Assembly: GCA_046484125.1 (NCBI GenBank) | Contig: JAWOBX010000093.1 | Coordinates: forward strand, 1-26,603 | Length of the DNA stretch: 26,603 bases | Origin: JBGLNL01 sp046484125 | GTDB lineage: Bacteria > Chloroflexota > Dehalococcoidia > SZUA-161 > SpSt-899 | Direction of reading: 5' to 3' | Shown here: positions 7,951 to 14,991 of the stretch, one piece after another | Numbering within the stretch: the stretch's first letter is position 1 | How the letters are laid out: every line of letters starts with the position of its first letter | The notes under the pieces: model-generated | The model's input: only the letters and a program-made list of their open reading frames with translations | The model's database searches: none | What the model was told of the DNA's origin: nothing | Made by a program: the position numbers and the translations under genes

Positions 7951-8079
7951 ATACTTCATCCTCCTGTATCCCGGTGACTACTGACTCTGTTTCCCCGGTC
8001 AGTGCCGCCATAAACATTCCTAAGTATATGGCTTTGATTTTCCCGGCGCTTCGCCCATCCGGATACATCGGCCTGTTGA

Positions 8080-8093
8080 GCGGATTAATCCGC
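8080..8093. promoter_or_regulatory. 14-bp perfect palindrome, operator-like
   Basis: GCGGATTAATCCGC reads the same on both strands and lies in the middle of the divergent region, where a dimeric repressor or activator could control both operons. No regulator gene that would obviously bind it is in the window. A palindrome this long is unlikely by chance in so short a region, but binding is inference. Confidence 0.45.
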
Positions 8094-8161
8094 TTGTTTT
8101 CAAACCTCTATCCAAAGGAGGGATGTTAGCTCGCTCAGCGTTGAGTACACTATACCCAATC

Positions 8162-8199
8162 ACCGGTACCGGGAGGGTGGCGGCCCGTCCCGTACCGGT
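8162..8199. promoter_or_regulatory. Near-perfect inverted repeat with ACCGGTAC arms
   Basis: The left arm (8162-8174) and the right arm (8188-8199) are complementary over 12 bases with one extra C bulged on the left, around a GC-rich 13-base centre. It could be a transcript hairpin or a protein-binding dyad. A T-run follows only about 20 bases later (8219-8224), so a classical terminator is not supported. Confidence 0.5.
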
Positions 8200-8234
8200 A
8201 TAAACTTGCCCCTGTGGATTTTTTAGAACAAGCT

Positions 8235-8256
8235 GCCATTCGCCGTGGCGAATGGC
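8235..8256. repeat. Perfect 10-bp inverted repeat with 2-base centre
   Basis: GCCATTCGCC (8235-8244) and its exact reverse complement (8247-8256) flank GT. It lies 145 bases upstream of the mutase start, in the presumed leader or in the unrecognised coding-like stretch. It may be a structured leader element. There is no T-run after it. Confidence 0.55.
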
Positions 8257-8307
8257 GGAGTAGTAATAAAGAACAGCGGTGTCAGGGTGGAAGCGCCAGT
8301 GGCGGAT

Positions 8308-8341
8308 TTCTCAGTGGTAGCGCGGAGAGACGAACTGAGAA
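8308..8341. repeat. 8-bp inverted repeat in the mutase leader
   Basis: TTCTCAGT (8308-8315) pairs perfectly with ACTGAGAA (8334-8341) across an 18-base loop, 60 bases upstream of the mutase ATG. With the hairpin at 8235-8256 it makes this leader unusually structured. No known riboswitch consensus was recognised. Confidence 0.45.
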
Positions 8342-8400
8342 TCAGGCATGAAATTACACGGTCGCAGGGCTTAGTTAAAGAATGCGTGAAAAGAGGTTGA

Positions 8401-9822
8401 ATGGAGATTAAATTCGGGACAGATGGCTGGCGAGCGATAATTGCGGAGGATTTCACTGTACAGAACGTCAGGTACTGCACCCAGGCCCTGGCTGAACATT
8501 TAATCGAATCGGAGAAGGCGTCACAGGGAATAGTGATTGGCTATGATACCCGGTTCGCGTCGGAGCGTTTCGCGGCATCGGCCGCCGAGGTTATGGCGGG
8601 CAACGGTATTCCCGTTTTTCTGTGCAGTGGCACTGCGCCGACGCCAATGGTCAGCTTCGGTACACGGTATTATGATGCTGCCGGCGGCATTGTGATAACG
8701 GCCAGCCACAATCCGCCGGAGTGGAATGGATTCAAAATCAAGGACGGGTCCGGAGCGAGCGCCGCGCCCGCTATTGAAGCCGATATCGAGCACAGGATTC
8801 CGGAGATCGTCGCAGCGGATCGTTTCAGCCGTCTCCCCCTGGTCGAAGGCATCGATGATAAGTTGATAAGCTGGAATGATCTCTACCCTGCCTACAGTGA
8901 GCGGATAGGGCAACTGGTCGACCTGAAGGGAATTGCCGGGGCCGGGTTCAAGATTATCGTTGATTCCATGTATGGAGCCGGCTCCGGTTACTTTAAAAAG
9001 CTCGCGGGTGAAGGCTCGACGGTGTGGCGTGAGATTCACGGGGAGCGCAATCCGATTTTCCCCGGCATAAAGCAGCCCGAGCCGATAGCGGCCAACCTTA
9101 CTGAACTGGCAACTACTGTTAAAGAGAGCGGGGCTGATGTTGGGCTGGCGACGGATGGCGATGCCGACCGGCTGGGAATAGTTGACGAAAACGGACTGGC
9201 TCTGACCCCGCTGCAGATATTCGGCCTGCTCGCCCTTTACCTGCTGGAGGTCCAGGGCCAGCGAGGGGCCATCGTCAGAACAATTACTACAACAAGCATG
9301 GTAAACCGGCTCGCCGAACAATATGGTGTTCCTGTATTTGAGACAGGGGTAGGATTCAAACACGTGGCTCCGATAATGGTGGCGGAGGATGCCCTGATAG
9401 GCGGAGAGGAGAGCAGTGGCTTCGGTTTTCGTGGCCACGTACCCGAGCGGGACGGATTACTGGCCGGACTTTTCTTCCTTGACCTGATGTCGAGGACCGG
9501 CAGGAAGCCATCGGAGCTGGTCGAACATCTCTACAGCAGGGTCGGGCCTCACCATTACCATCGAGAGGATATAGTATTCCCTTCAGTAGACAGGCAAAAG
9601 ATCAGTGACCGGCTGATAGCCGGCCCGTATGATTTCCTCGGCGGCAGCGAGATTGTTGAGGTCAAAACCATTGACGGATTTCATTTCAGCTTCAGAGATC
9701 ACTCCTGGTTACTCATCAGATTTTCCGGCACAGAGCCGCTCCTTCGCGTGTACTCCGAGGCGAAGAGCCTGTCACGAGCCAAAGAACTGGTATCGGCGGC
9801 CCGTAACTGGCTGAAGGTTTGA
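8401..9822 (+). CDS. Phosphoglucomutase/phosphomannomutase (alpha-D-phosphohexomutase)
   Basis: A cytoplasmic alpha-D-phosphohexomutase of 473 residues that interconverts hexose 6- and 1-phosphates. All four active-site elements are visible: the phosphoserine loop TASHNP with S102, the metal loop DGDADR (252-257), the sugar-binding loop GGEESSG (E336 and E337), and the phosphate-binding RFSGTEP (440-446). Length is normal. The ATG at 8401 has AAGAGG four bases upstream. It opens the rightward operon, 40 bases before the nucleotidyltransferase, so the likely role is making glucose 1-phosphate for NDP-glucose synthesis. Preference for glucose or mannose cannot be read from the sequence with certainty. 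Confidence 0.93.
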   Translation: MEIKFGTDGWRAIIAEDFTVQNVRYCTQALAEHLIESEKASQGIVIGYDTRFASERFAASAAEVMAGNGIPVFLCSGTAPTPMVSFGTRYYDAAGGIVITASHNPPEWNGFKIKDGSGASAAPAIEADIEHRIPEIVAADRFSRLPLVEGIDDKLISWNDLYPAYSERIGQLVDLKGIAGAGFKIIVDSMYGAGSGYFKKLAGEGSTVWREIHGERNPIFPGIKQPEPIAANLTELATTVKESGADVGLATDGDADRLGIVDENGLALTPLQIFGLLALYLLEVQGQRGAIVRTITTTSMVNRLAEQYGVPVFETGVGFKHVAPIMVAEDALIGGEESSGFGFRGHVPERDGLLAGLFFLDLMSRTGRKPSELVEHLYSRVGPHHYHREDIVFPSVDRQKISDRLIAGPYDFLGGSEIVEVKTIDGFHFSFRDHSWLLIRFSGTEPLLRVYSEAKSLSRAKELVSAARNWLKV

Positions 9823-9862
9823 ATGCTTTTGTAAAGATGTGGCTTTTGCGGGAGGCGACTAA

Positions 9863-10936
9863 ATGAAAGCGCTGATATTATGTGCCGGCAAGGCAACAAG
9901 GCTGAGGCCGCTGACTCACGCGTTGCCGAAGGCGGTCCTGCCCCTGGCGAATAAACCTGTTGTGCATCATATCATCGAACAGATAAAGGAATCGCGGGTC
10001 GAGGAAATAGGGATTGTGGTATCCCCCGAAACAGAAGGGGCGATTCGGGAATGCGTGGGCGACGGGCGCCAGTGGAATGTCTCCATTACCTATATCAGTC
10101 AGTATCCACCCAAAGGTCTGGCCCACGCCGTGGCCGCTTCCAGGCACTTCCTTGAAAACTCCAGTTTTCTCATGTTCCTCGGGGATAACCTGATTGAGGA
10201 CGGCGTTTCTCAGTTCGTCAGGGAATTCGCCATCAGCCACTGCGATGCCCTGATACTGCTGAAAGAGGTGAGTGATCCGCGCCGGTTCGGGGTGGCGGAG
10301 CTTGATGAAGCCGGAAATGTTCGAAAACTGGTGGAGAAGCCAAGCCAGCCCCAAAGCAACCTGGCCCTGGTTGGGGGCTATATCTTTACTCCAACCATAC
10401 ATGAGGCGATCGAGCGTATCAAACCGTCATGGCGCGGTGAGCTGGAAATCACCGACGCGATACAGGAGCTGCTGGATTCAGGGGGAAAGGTTCAAAGCCA
10501 TATACTCGACGGGAGGTGGCTCGATATCGGTAAGATTGAGGATCTCCTGGAGGCAAATCGCTTCATGCTCGACACTTCCATCACGCCAGAGATACTAGGG
10601 CAAATAACTGACTCGACGAGCCGGGTACAGGGGCGAGTTCATATCTGTCACCAGGCCATCATTGAGAACAGCCGTATATTTGGCCCCGTCTCAATCGGCG
10701 CCGGGTGCTATATCCGTAATTCATATATAGGGCCGTATACATCTATCGGGGCGGGTACAACTGTACTGGGTTCCTCCATCGAGAACTCGTTGATTCTCGG
10801 TGACTGCAATATCGAGGGGGCTGACGGTTTGACTGGAAGCGTGATAGGAAGGAACGCGGTGATCACCAGGGAGAAATTTGGGTCGCCTGACCTGAAGCTG
10901 CTCGTGGGAGATGATGTGATTCTGGAGCTGAATTGA
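9863..10936 (+). CDS. Sugar-1-phosphate nucleotidyltransferase, long RmlA-like form
   Basis: A 357-residue protein with an N-terminal nucleotidyltransferase domain (about 1-240) and a C-terminal left-handed beta-helix of hexapeptide repeats (about 255-345). It would join glucose 1-phosphate to an NTP. Motifs seen are CAGKATRLRPLT, LPKAVLPLANKPV, FLGDN, EKPSQP and the WLDIG segment. In the nucleotide-binding loop the usual GxGTRLRP glycine is an alanine (K-A-T-R). The architecture fits long-form glucose-1-phosphate thymidylyltransferases more than GlgC, but the base specificity (dTTP, UTP or ATP) is not certain. The start has GGGAGG seven bases upstream. Next to a mutase and near trehalose genes, it probably supplies NDP-glucose, perhaps for OtsA. 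Confidence 0.88.
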   Translation: MKALILCAGKATRLRPLTHALPKAVLPLANKPVVHHIIEQIKESRVEEIGIVVSPETEGAIRECVGDGRQWNVSITYISQYPPKGLAHAVAASRHFLENSSFLMFLGDNLIEDGVSQFVREFAISHCDALILLKEVSDPRRFGVAELDEAGNVRKLVEKPSQPQSNLALVGGYIFTPTIHEAIERIKPSWRGELEITDAIQELLDSGGKVQSHILDGRWLDIGKIEDLLEANRFMLDTSITPEILGQITDSTSRVQGRVHICHQAIIENSRIFGPVSIGAGCYIRNSYIGPYTSIGAGTTVLGSSIENSLILGDCNIEGADGLTGSVIGRNAVITREKFGSPDLKLLVGDDVILELN

Positions 10937-10969
10937 CTGCTGGGTCCGATATTAATTAAAAGAGGCATA

Positions 10970-13144
10970 ATGAAACCGGTTTCCAGCAAATATCCATATA
11001 AGATAAATTTGAAGCGCGCAGAGCGGCGAAAGCCGGCAAGTGAAATATCGGAAAGACAGGCCCTGCGCGAACTGGCCAGGTTTTACCGCGTTCAGGCCGC
11101 TTATTATGATGTTTTTCAGCGCCGTTGTCAGATAGCCCCGGATGTTCTCCTGACGGTTCTCAAATGTCTGGGGGCTCCGGTTGAGGGATTGAGCGATGTT
11201 CCTGACGCTCTACGGGAGCACAGGAAATCCGGCTGGCAGCGCTTGATAGAGCCGGTGATAGTAGCCTGGGACGGGAAGTGGCCGGAAATCGAGTTGAGAT
11301 TGCCGGTCCGGTTCGATCGGTCTCGTTTGACCGTTGAGGTCAGATATGAAAACGGCGTTGTTACGGAGAGTACGCTCGACGCTTCCGAACTGCCGGCTCT
11401 TGAATCTGTGGAGGTTGAAGGCGAACGTTATGTGGTCAGGGCCTTCTCCCCGGCGGATGAATGTCCGCCGGGCTATCACTGGATGACGGTGGATATTGAA
11501 GGTAAAACGGCGCGAGCCATGATCATAGCGGCACCCACTATGGCTTACTGGCCGGAAAGGCCGTTGCGCACGTGGGGATTCTTCCTGCCTTTATACGCCC
11601 TTCATTCACAGAGGAGCTGGGGCACGGGTGACTTCACCGATATGGAGGCGATGATGGACTGGGTACTCGGGCAGGGTGGGGGAGTTATCGCTACCCTGCC
11701 CCTCCTCCCCCTGTTCCTTGAGAACCCGGTCAATCCGAGTCCCTATTCACCGGTAAGCCGATTGCTCTGGAACGAATTCTATGTGGATCCGTCTCGGGCG
11801 CCGGAGATGGAGATTTCACCTGAGGCGAGGGTGATATTGGAATCAGCGGCGTTTAACGAGGAGAGATCTTCACTGAGAGAGAACAAATACGTGGATTATC
11901 AAAGGCAGATGCGCCTGAAGCGAACTGTTCTACAACAACTGAGCCAGAGCCTGTATCAGCATGGAGGAAATCGCCTGGAAGAGCTGAATGATTTCGCGGA
12001 ACAACACCCGCATGCTCTGGAGTACGCCCGGTTCCGTGCAACCATGGAAGCTCGCGGTACTCCATGGCAACGCTGGCCGGAGCACATGTGCCGTGGCGAG
12101 ATCTCGAGCGGCGAATATGATGAAGATAAAATGAGATATTACCTTTACTCGCAATGGCTGGCGGGGGAACAGATAGGGGGTCTGGCCGGAAAAGCACAGC
12201 GATCGGGAAGAGGGCTTTACCTTGATTTCCCGCTGGGTGTTCATTCACATGGTTATGATGCGTGGCGCTACCAGGATTCGCTCGTTTCAGATGCCTCGGT
12301 TGGGGCGCCGCCTGACGCGGTCTTCACCAGGGGGCAGGATTGGGGAATGCCGCCGATGCACCCTGAGAAAGCTCGAGAACGGTTCTACCAATACTATATA
12401 GAGTGTATACGTCACCACCTCCGTTATTCAGGGATACTGAGACTTGATCACGTCATGGGTCTACACCGTGTTTTCATGATCCCTCACGGGATGGAGGCAA
12501 GTCATGGTACCTATACAGGCTATCCTTCAGAGGAGCTCTACGCCATACTGACGCTGGAATCCCACCGCAATCGATCCATCATCGTCGGAGAGGACCTTGG
12601 TACGGTTCCTCCCTATGTAAGACCGGCGATGCGCAAGCACGGGCTCGGCAGGATGTACGTACTTCAATATGAGCTGGATTCGCGTCTGGAAGGAGGACTC
12701 GGACACATCGGCGACGAAATGGTAGCCAGCGCTTCGACCCACGATATGCCGACCTTCAAATCTTACTGGGAGGGGAATGATATCGATCTTCGCATGGAGA
12801 CCGGCCTTCTGGACGCCGGGAGAGCGGAAAAAGAAGCCGAAAAACGCCGGGAAATTAGAGGCCGGATCACCAGCTTTCTGAGGAGGCGGGGATACCTCAC
12901 GAGTGAGTCGGAGTCGGAAACGGATGTGTTCATGGCGCTGCTCTCCTATTTCGCCGGGAGCCGGGCGCCACTCGTTTTAGCCGACCTCGAGGACTTGTGG
13001 ATGGAGACGGAGCCTCAGAACCTCCCCGGCACTGTGGACAGGCCCAACTGGTGTCGAAAGGCGCGCTATACCCTGGAGGAAATAACAGGCCTGGAAGAAG
13101 TGCAGCGGGCCATATCCTTGATGAATAAATGGAGGGGGGAATGA
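10970..13144 (+). CDS. malQ: 4-alpha-glucanotransferase (amylomaltase, GH77)
   Basis: A GH77 enzyme of 724 residues that transfers maltosyl and longer units between alpha-1,4-glucans and releases glucose. A long N-terminal region (about 1-195) precedes the barrel, as in the longer MalQ type. The barrel begins near RTWGFFLPLYAL and shows NPSPYSPVSR, LRLDHVMG with nucleophile D493, VGEDLG with acid/base E541 and STHDMPT with D592. The ATG at 10970 has AGAGG four bases upstream. The 3' end overlaps the TreZ start by 4 bases (ATGA). In this operon it can build chains long enough for TreY from short maltooligosaccharides. Confidence 0.94.
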   Translation: MKPVSSKYPYKINLKRAERRKPASEISERQALRELARFYRVQAAYYDVFQRRCQIAPDVLLTVLKCLGAPVEGLSDVPDALREHRKSGWQRLIEPVIVAWDGKWPEIELRLPVRFDRSRLTVEVRYENGVVTESTLDASELPALESVEVEGERYVVRAFSPADECPPGYHWMTVDIEGKTARAMIIAAPTMAYWPERPLRTWGFFLPLYALHSQRSWGTGDFTDMEAMMDWVLGQGGGVIATLPLLPLFLENPVNPSPYSPVSRLLWNEFYVDPSRAPEMEISPEARVILESAAFNEERSSLRENKYVDYQRQMRLKRTVLQQLSQSLYQHGGNRLEELNDFAEQHPHALEYARFRATMEARGTPWQRWPEHMCRGEISSGEYDEDKMRYYLYSQWLAGEQIGGLAGKAQRSGRGLYLDFPLGVHSHGYDAWRYQDSLVSDASVGAPPDAVFTRGQDWGMPPMHPEKARERFYQYYIECIRHHLRYSGILRLDHVMGLHRVFMIPHGMEASHGTYTGYPSEELYAILTLESHRNRSIIVGEDLGTVPPYVRPAMRKHGLGRMYVLQYELDSRLEGGLGHIGDEMVASASTHDMPTFKSYWEGNDIDLRMETGLLDAGRAEKEAEKRREIRGRITSFLRRRGYLTSESESETDVFMALLSYFAGSRAPLVLADLEDLWMETEPQNLPGTVDRPNWCRKARYTLEEITGLEEVQRAISLMNKWRGE

Positions 13145-14988
13145 ATAGGGGGATGGAAACTCGATTGGGGGCTACACTTGCGGATGACGGGCAGGTGAGT
13201 TTGCTGGTATGGGCCCCCCGAGTTTCAAAGGTGGAGGCGCACATCCTTTCGCCTGATGAGCGGATAGTACCCCTGGAACCTGGTGCCAGAGGTTACCATC
13301 ATGGCATGGTGGGCGATATCGAGCCGGGTGCCCGCTATCTATATCGGCTTGACGGTGTAACAGAGCGCCCCGACCCCGCCTCCCGTTTCCAGCCGGAGGG
13401 TGTGCATGGGCCCTCTCAAATCACCGGTACCGGGTATGAGTGGAGCGACCAGTGCTGGTTCGGTCTGCCGGTCAATGACTACCTGATTTACGAAGTTCAT
13501 GTGGGAGCTTTCACCCCTGAAGGAACCTTCGACGCGATAATACCCCATCTGGATGAACTGAAGGAAACCGGGATCACGGCGCTGGAGCTCATGCCTGTGG
13601 GGCAGTTCCCCGGCGAGAGGAACTGGGGCTATGATGTAGCCTATCCCTTCGCGGTGCATAACTCCTACGGAGGTCCGGATGGACTCAAGAGACTGGTGGA
13701 TGCCTGCCATGCCAGAGGGATGGCGGCGATTCTGGATGTAGTGTACAACCATATGGGTCCCGAGGGTAACTATATCGCCGATTTCGCCCCTTATTTCACC
13801 GAGCGCTATGTGACACCGTGGGGAAAGGCCGTTAATTTCGACGGGGCCCATAGCGATGAGGTAAGGCGTTTCTTCATTGAAAACGCGCTCTACTGGTTCG
13901 CCGAATATCATTTTGACGCGTTGAGACTGGATGCTGTTCATGCTATTCTGGATCATTCCCCCTATCCTTTCCTCCATCAACTGGCCGATGAGGCGCGCGA
14001 ACTGGGAAGTCATATTAACAGGCAAATCCACCTGATGCCCGAAAGCGCCGCCAATGATTCCCGGCTCATCCGCTCTCCAGAACTGGGTGGATACGGCTTT
14101 GAATCTCAGTGGAATGACGATTTCCACCACGCGATTCATACCCTGCTTACCGGAGAAAGAACGGGGTATTATCAGGATTACGGCCGGATGGAGGACCTGG
14201 TCAAGTCGTTCCGGGAGGGATTCGTTTACTCTGGCGAGTATTCTCCATACCGTCAGCGGACGCATGGCACTTCATCAAGAGATATCCCGGCGGAGAGATT
14301 TGTGGTCTTCAGCCAGAACCACGATCAGGTCGGCAACCGGCTGGAGGGCAATCGCCTCTCACGACTGGTTACGTTTGAGGCTTTGAAGGTGGCTGCCGGA
14401 CTGGTGCTCCTCTCGCCCTTTGTTCCTTTGATCTTTATGGGGGAGGAGTATGGGGAGACGGCTCCATTCCCCTATTTTATCAGCCATTCCGATGGGGAAC
14501 TGGTGGAGGCGGTGAGGGAGGGGCGGCGGGCGGAGTTCGCCGCTTTTGAGTGGGGAGGGGAACCGTCGGATCCTCAGGCCGAGGAGACATTTCTATCGGC
14601 GAAGCTGGATCACAGCCTTAGCCGGCAGGGCGATCACCGGGTATTGCGCTCGTATTATCGGGAGTTGATCCGTCTGCGAAAGCAGGTTCCCGCGCTTGCC
14701 TGCCTGAGCAAGGAGAAGATGCTGGTAGCGTCTTTCAGAAAAACCCTCTCGATCCACCGGTGGAATAACGGCAGCGAGGTGGTGATCCTGGCCAATCTCG
14801 GGAATGCGGAGCAGCAGGTGGAACTATCGTTACCGGAAGGTAACTGGGAAAAACTCATTTGCTCGAGTGAGGAACGGTGGGGTGGCGGTGGGGGTACCAT
14901 ACCCGATACCTGTGAAATACACGGTCCGGTGAAACTGGTACTTGGCTCGATGTCATTTTCCGCTATATTACGCAAAAAAGAGGAGTAA
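13141..14988 (+). CDS. treZ: Malto-oligosyltrehalose trehalohydrolase (TreZ)
   Basis: A GH13_10 enzyme of 615 residues that cuts trehalose from the end of maltooligosyltrehalose made by TreY. A short N-terminal E-set domain (about 1-100, with SLLVWAP) is followed by the barrel: YEVHVGAFTPEGTF, DVVYNHMGPEGNY, ALRLDAVHAI with nucleophile D264, MPESAAND with acid/base E301 and FSQNHDQVGNR with D395. Three in-frame ATGs occur (13129, 13141, 13153). I prefer 13141 because GGAGG stands five bases before it and it forms an ATGA overlap with the MalQ stop. The 13129 start would add four residues. It is followed after 3 bases by the GH57 gene. The TreZ identity is well supported by TreY in the same operon. 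Confidence 0.95.
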   Translation: MNRGMETRLGATLADDGQVSLLVWAPRVSKVEAHILSPDERIVPLEPGARGYHHGMVGDIEPGARYLYRLDGVTERPDPASRFQPEGVHGPSQITGTGYEWSDQCWFGLPVNDYLIYEVHVGAFTPEGTFDAIIPHLDELKETGITALELMPVGQFPGERNWGYDVAYPFAVHNSYGGPDGLKRLVDACHARGMAAILDVVYNHMGPEGNYIADFAPYFTERYVTPWGKAVNFDGAHSDEVRRFFIENALYWFAEYHFDALRLDAVHAILDHSPYPFLHQLADEARELGSHINRQIHLMPESAANDSRLIRSPELGGYGFESQWNDDFHHAIHTLLTGERTGYYQDYGRMEDLVKSFREGFVYSGEYSPYRQRTHGTSSRDIPAERFVVFSQNHDQVGNRLEGNRLSRLVTFEALKVAAGLVLLSPFVPLIFMGEEYGETAPFPYFISHSDGELVEAVREGRRAEFAAFEWGGEPSDPQAEETFLSAKLDHSLSRQGDHRVLRSYYRELIRLRKQVPALACLSKEKMLVASFRKTLSIHRWNNGSEVVILANLGNAEQQVELSLPEGNWEKLICSSEERWGGGGGTIPDTCEIHGPVKLVLGSMSFSAILRKKEE

Positions 14989-14991
14989 CTC

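Larger units (their letters stand above)
7951..8226. promoter_or_regulatory. Divergent control region between the two main operons
   Basis: This region separates the leftward BON-to-TreS string from the rightward mutase operon, so promoters for both should lie here. It contains the BON ribosome-binding site (AGGAGG, complement of 7960-7965), a TGACTACTGACTC remnant (7975-7987), a 14-bp perfect palindrome (8080-8093) and a 12-bp near-perfect inverted repeat (8162-8199). On the minus strand TATACT (complement of 8023-8028) could be a -10 box, but no good -35 is at the right distance. Promoter positions are therefore not called. An AAAGGAGGG directly before an ATG at 8123 opens a 26-codon frame that I do not consider a gene. 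Confidence 0.5.
8227..8400 (+). pseudogene. Coding-like stretch without a normal start, ending at the mutase start codon (possible gene remnant or small gene)
   Basis: The frame opened after a TAG (8224-8226) runs 57 codons to a TGA at 8398-8400, which abuts the ATG of the next gene. This is the same zero-gap junction seen between the GH57 and TreY genes. The peptide looks protein-like, with a strand-like start (PFAVANGGVVIKNSG), an acidic/basic helix (RRDELRIRHEI) and a final VKECVKRG. Codon choice resembles the neighbouring genes. No ATG is in frame; the first usable start is GTG at 8245, without a ribosome-binding site. I do not recognise the family. It could be the surviving 3' end of a deleted gene, a short GTG-started gene, or chance. 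Two hairpins (8235-8256 and 8308-8341) lie inside it. Confidence 0.35.

Noticed and set aside
8123..8203. 26-codon plus-strand frame after AAAGGAGGG, as a possible leader peptide
   Set aside because: The AGGAGG-like site almost touches the ATG, the frame contains the 8162-8199 inverted repeat, and there is no attenuator-like codon run.
8521..9438. Long minus-strand open frame (305 codons) opposite the mutase gene
   Set aside because: It is fully antisense to a gene with all catalytic motifs, its translation resembles no known family, and it has no ribosome-binding site. It is a shadow frame.
13339..14265. Long minus-strand open frame (308 codons) opposite TreZ
   Set aside because: It lies wholly inside a well-supported treZ gene on the other strand and its product has no recognisable domain.
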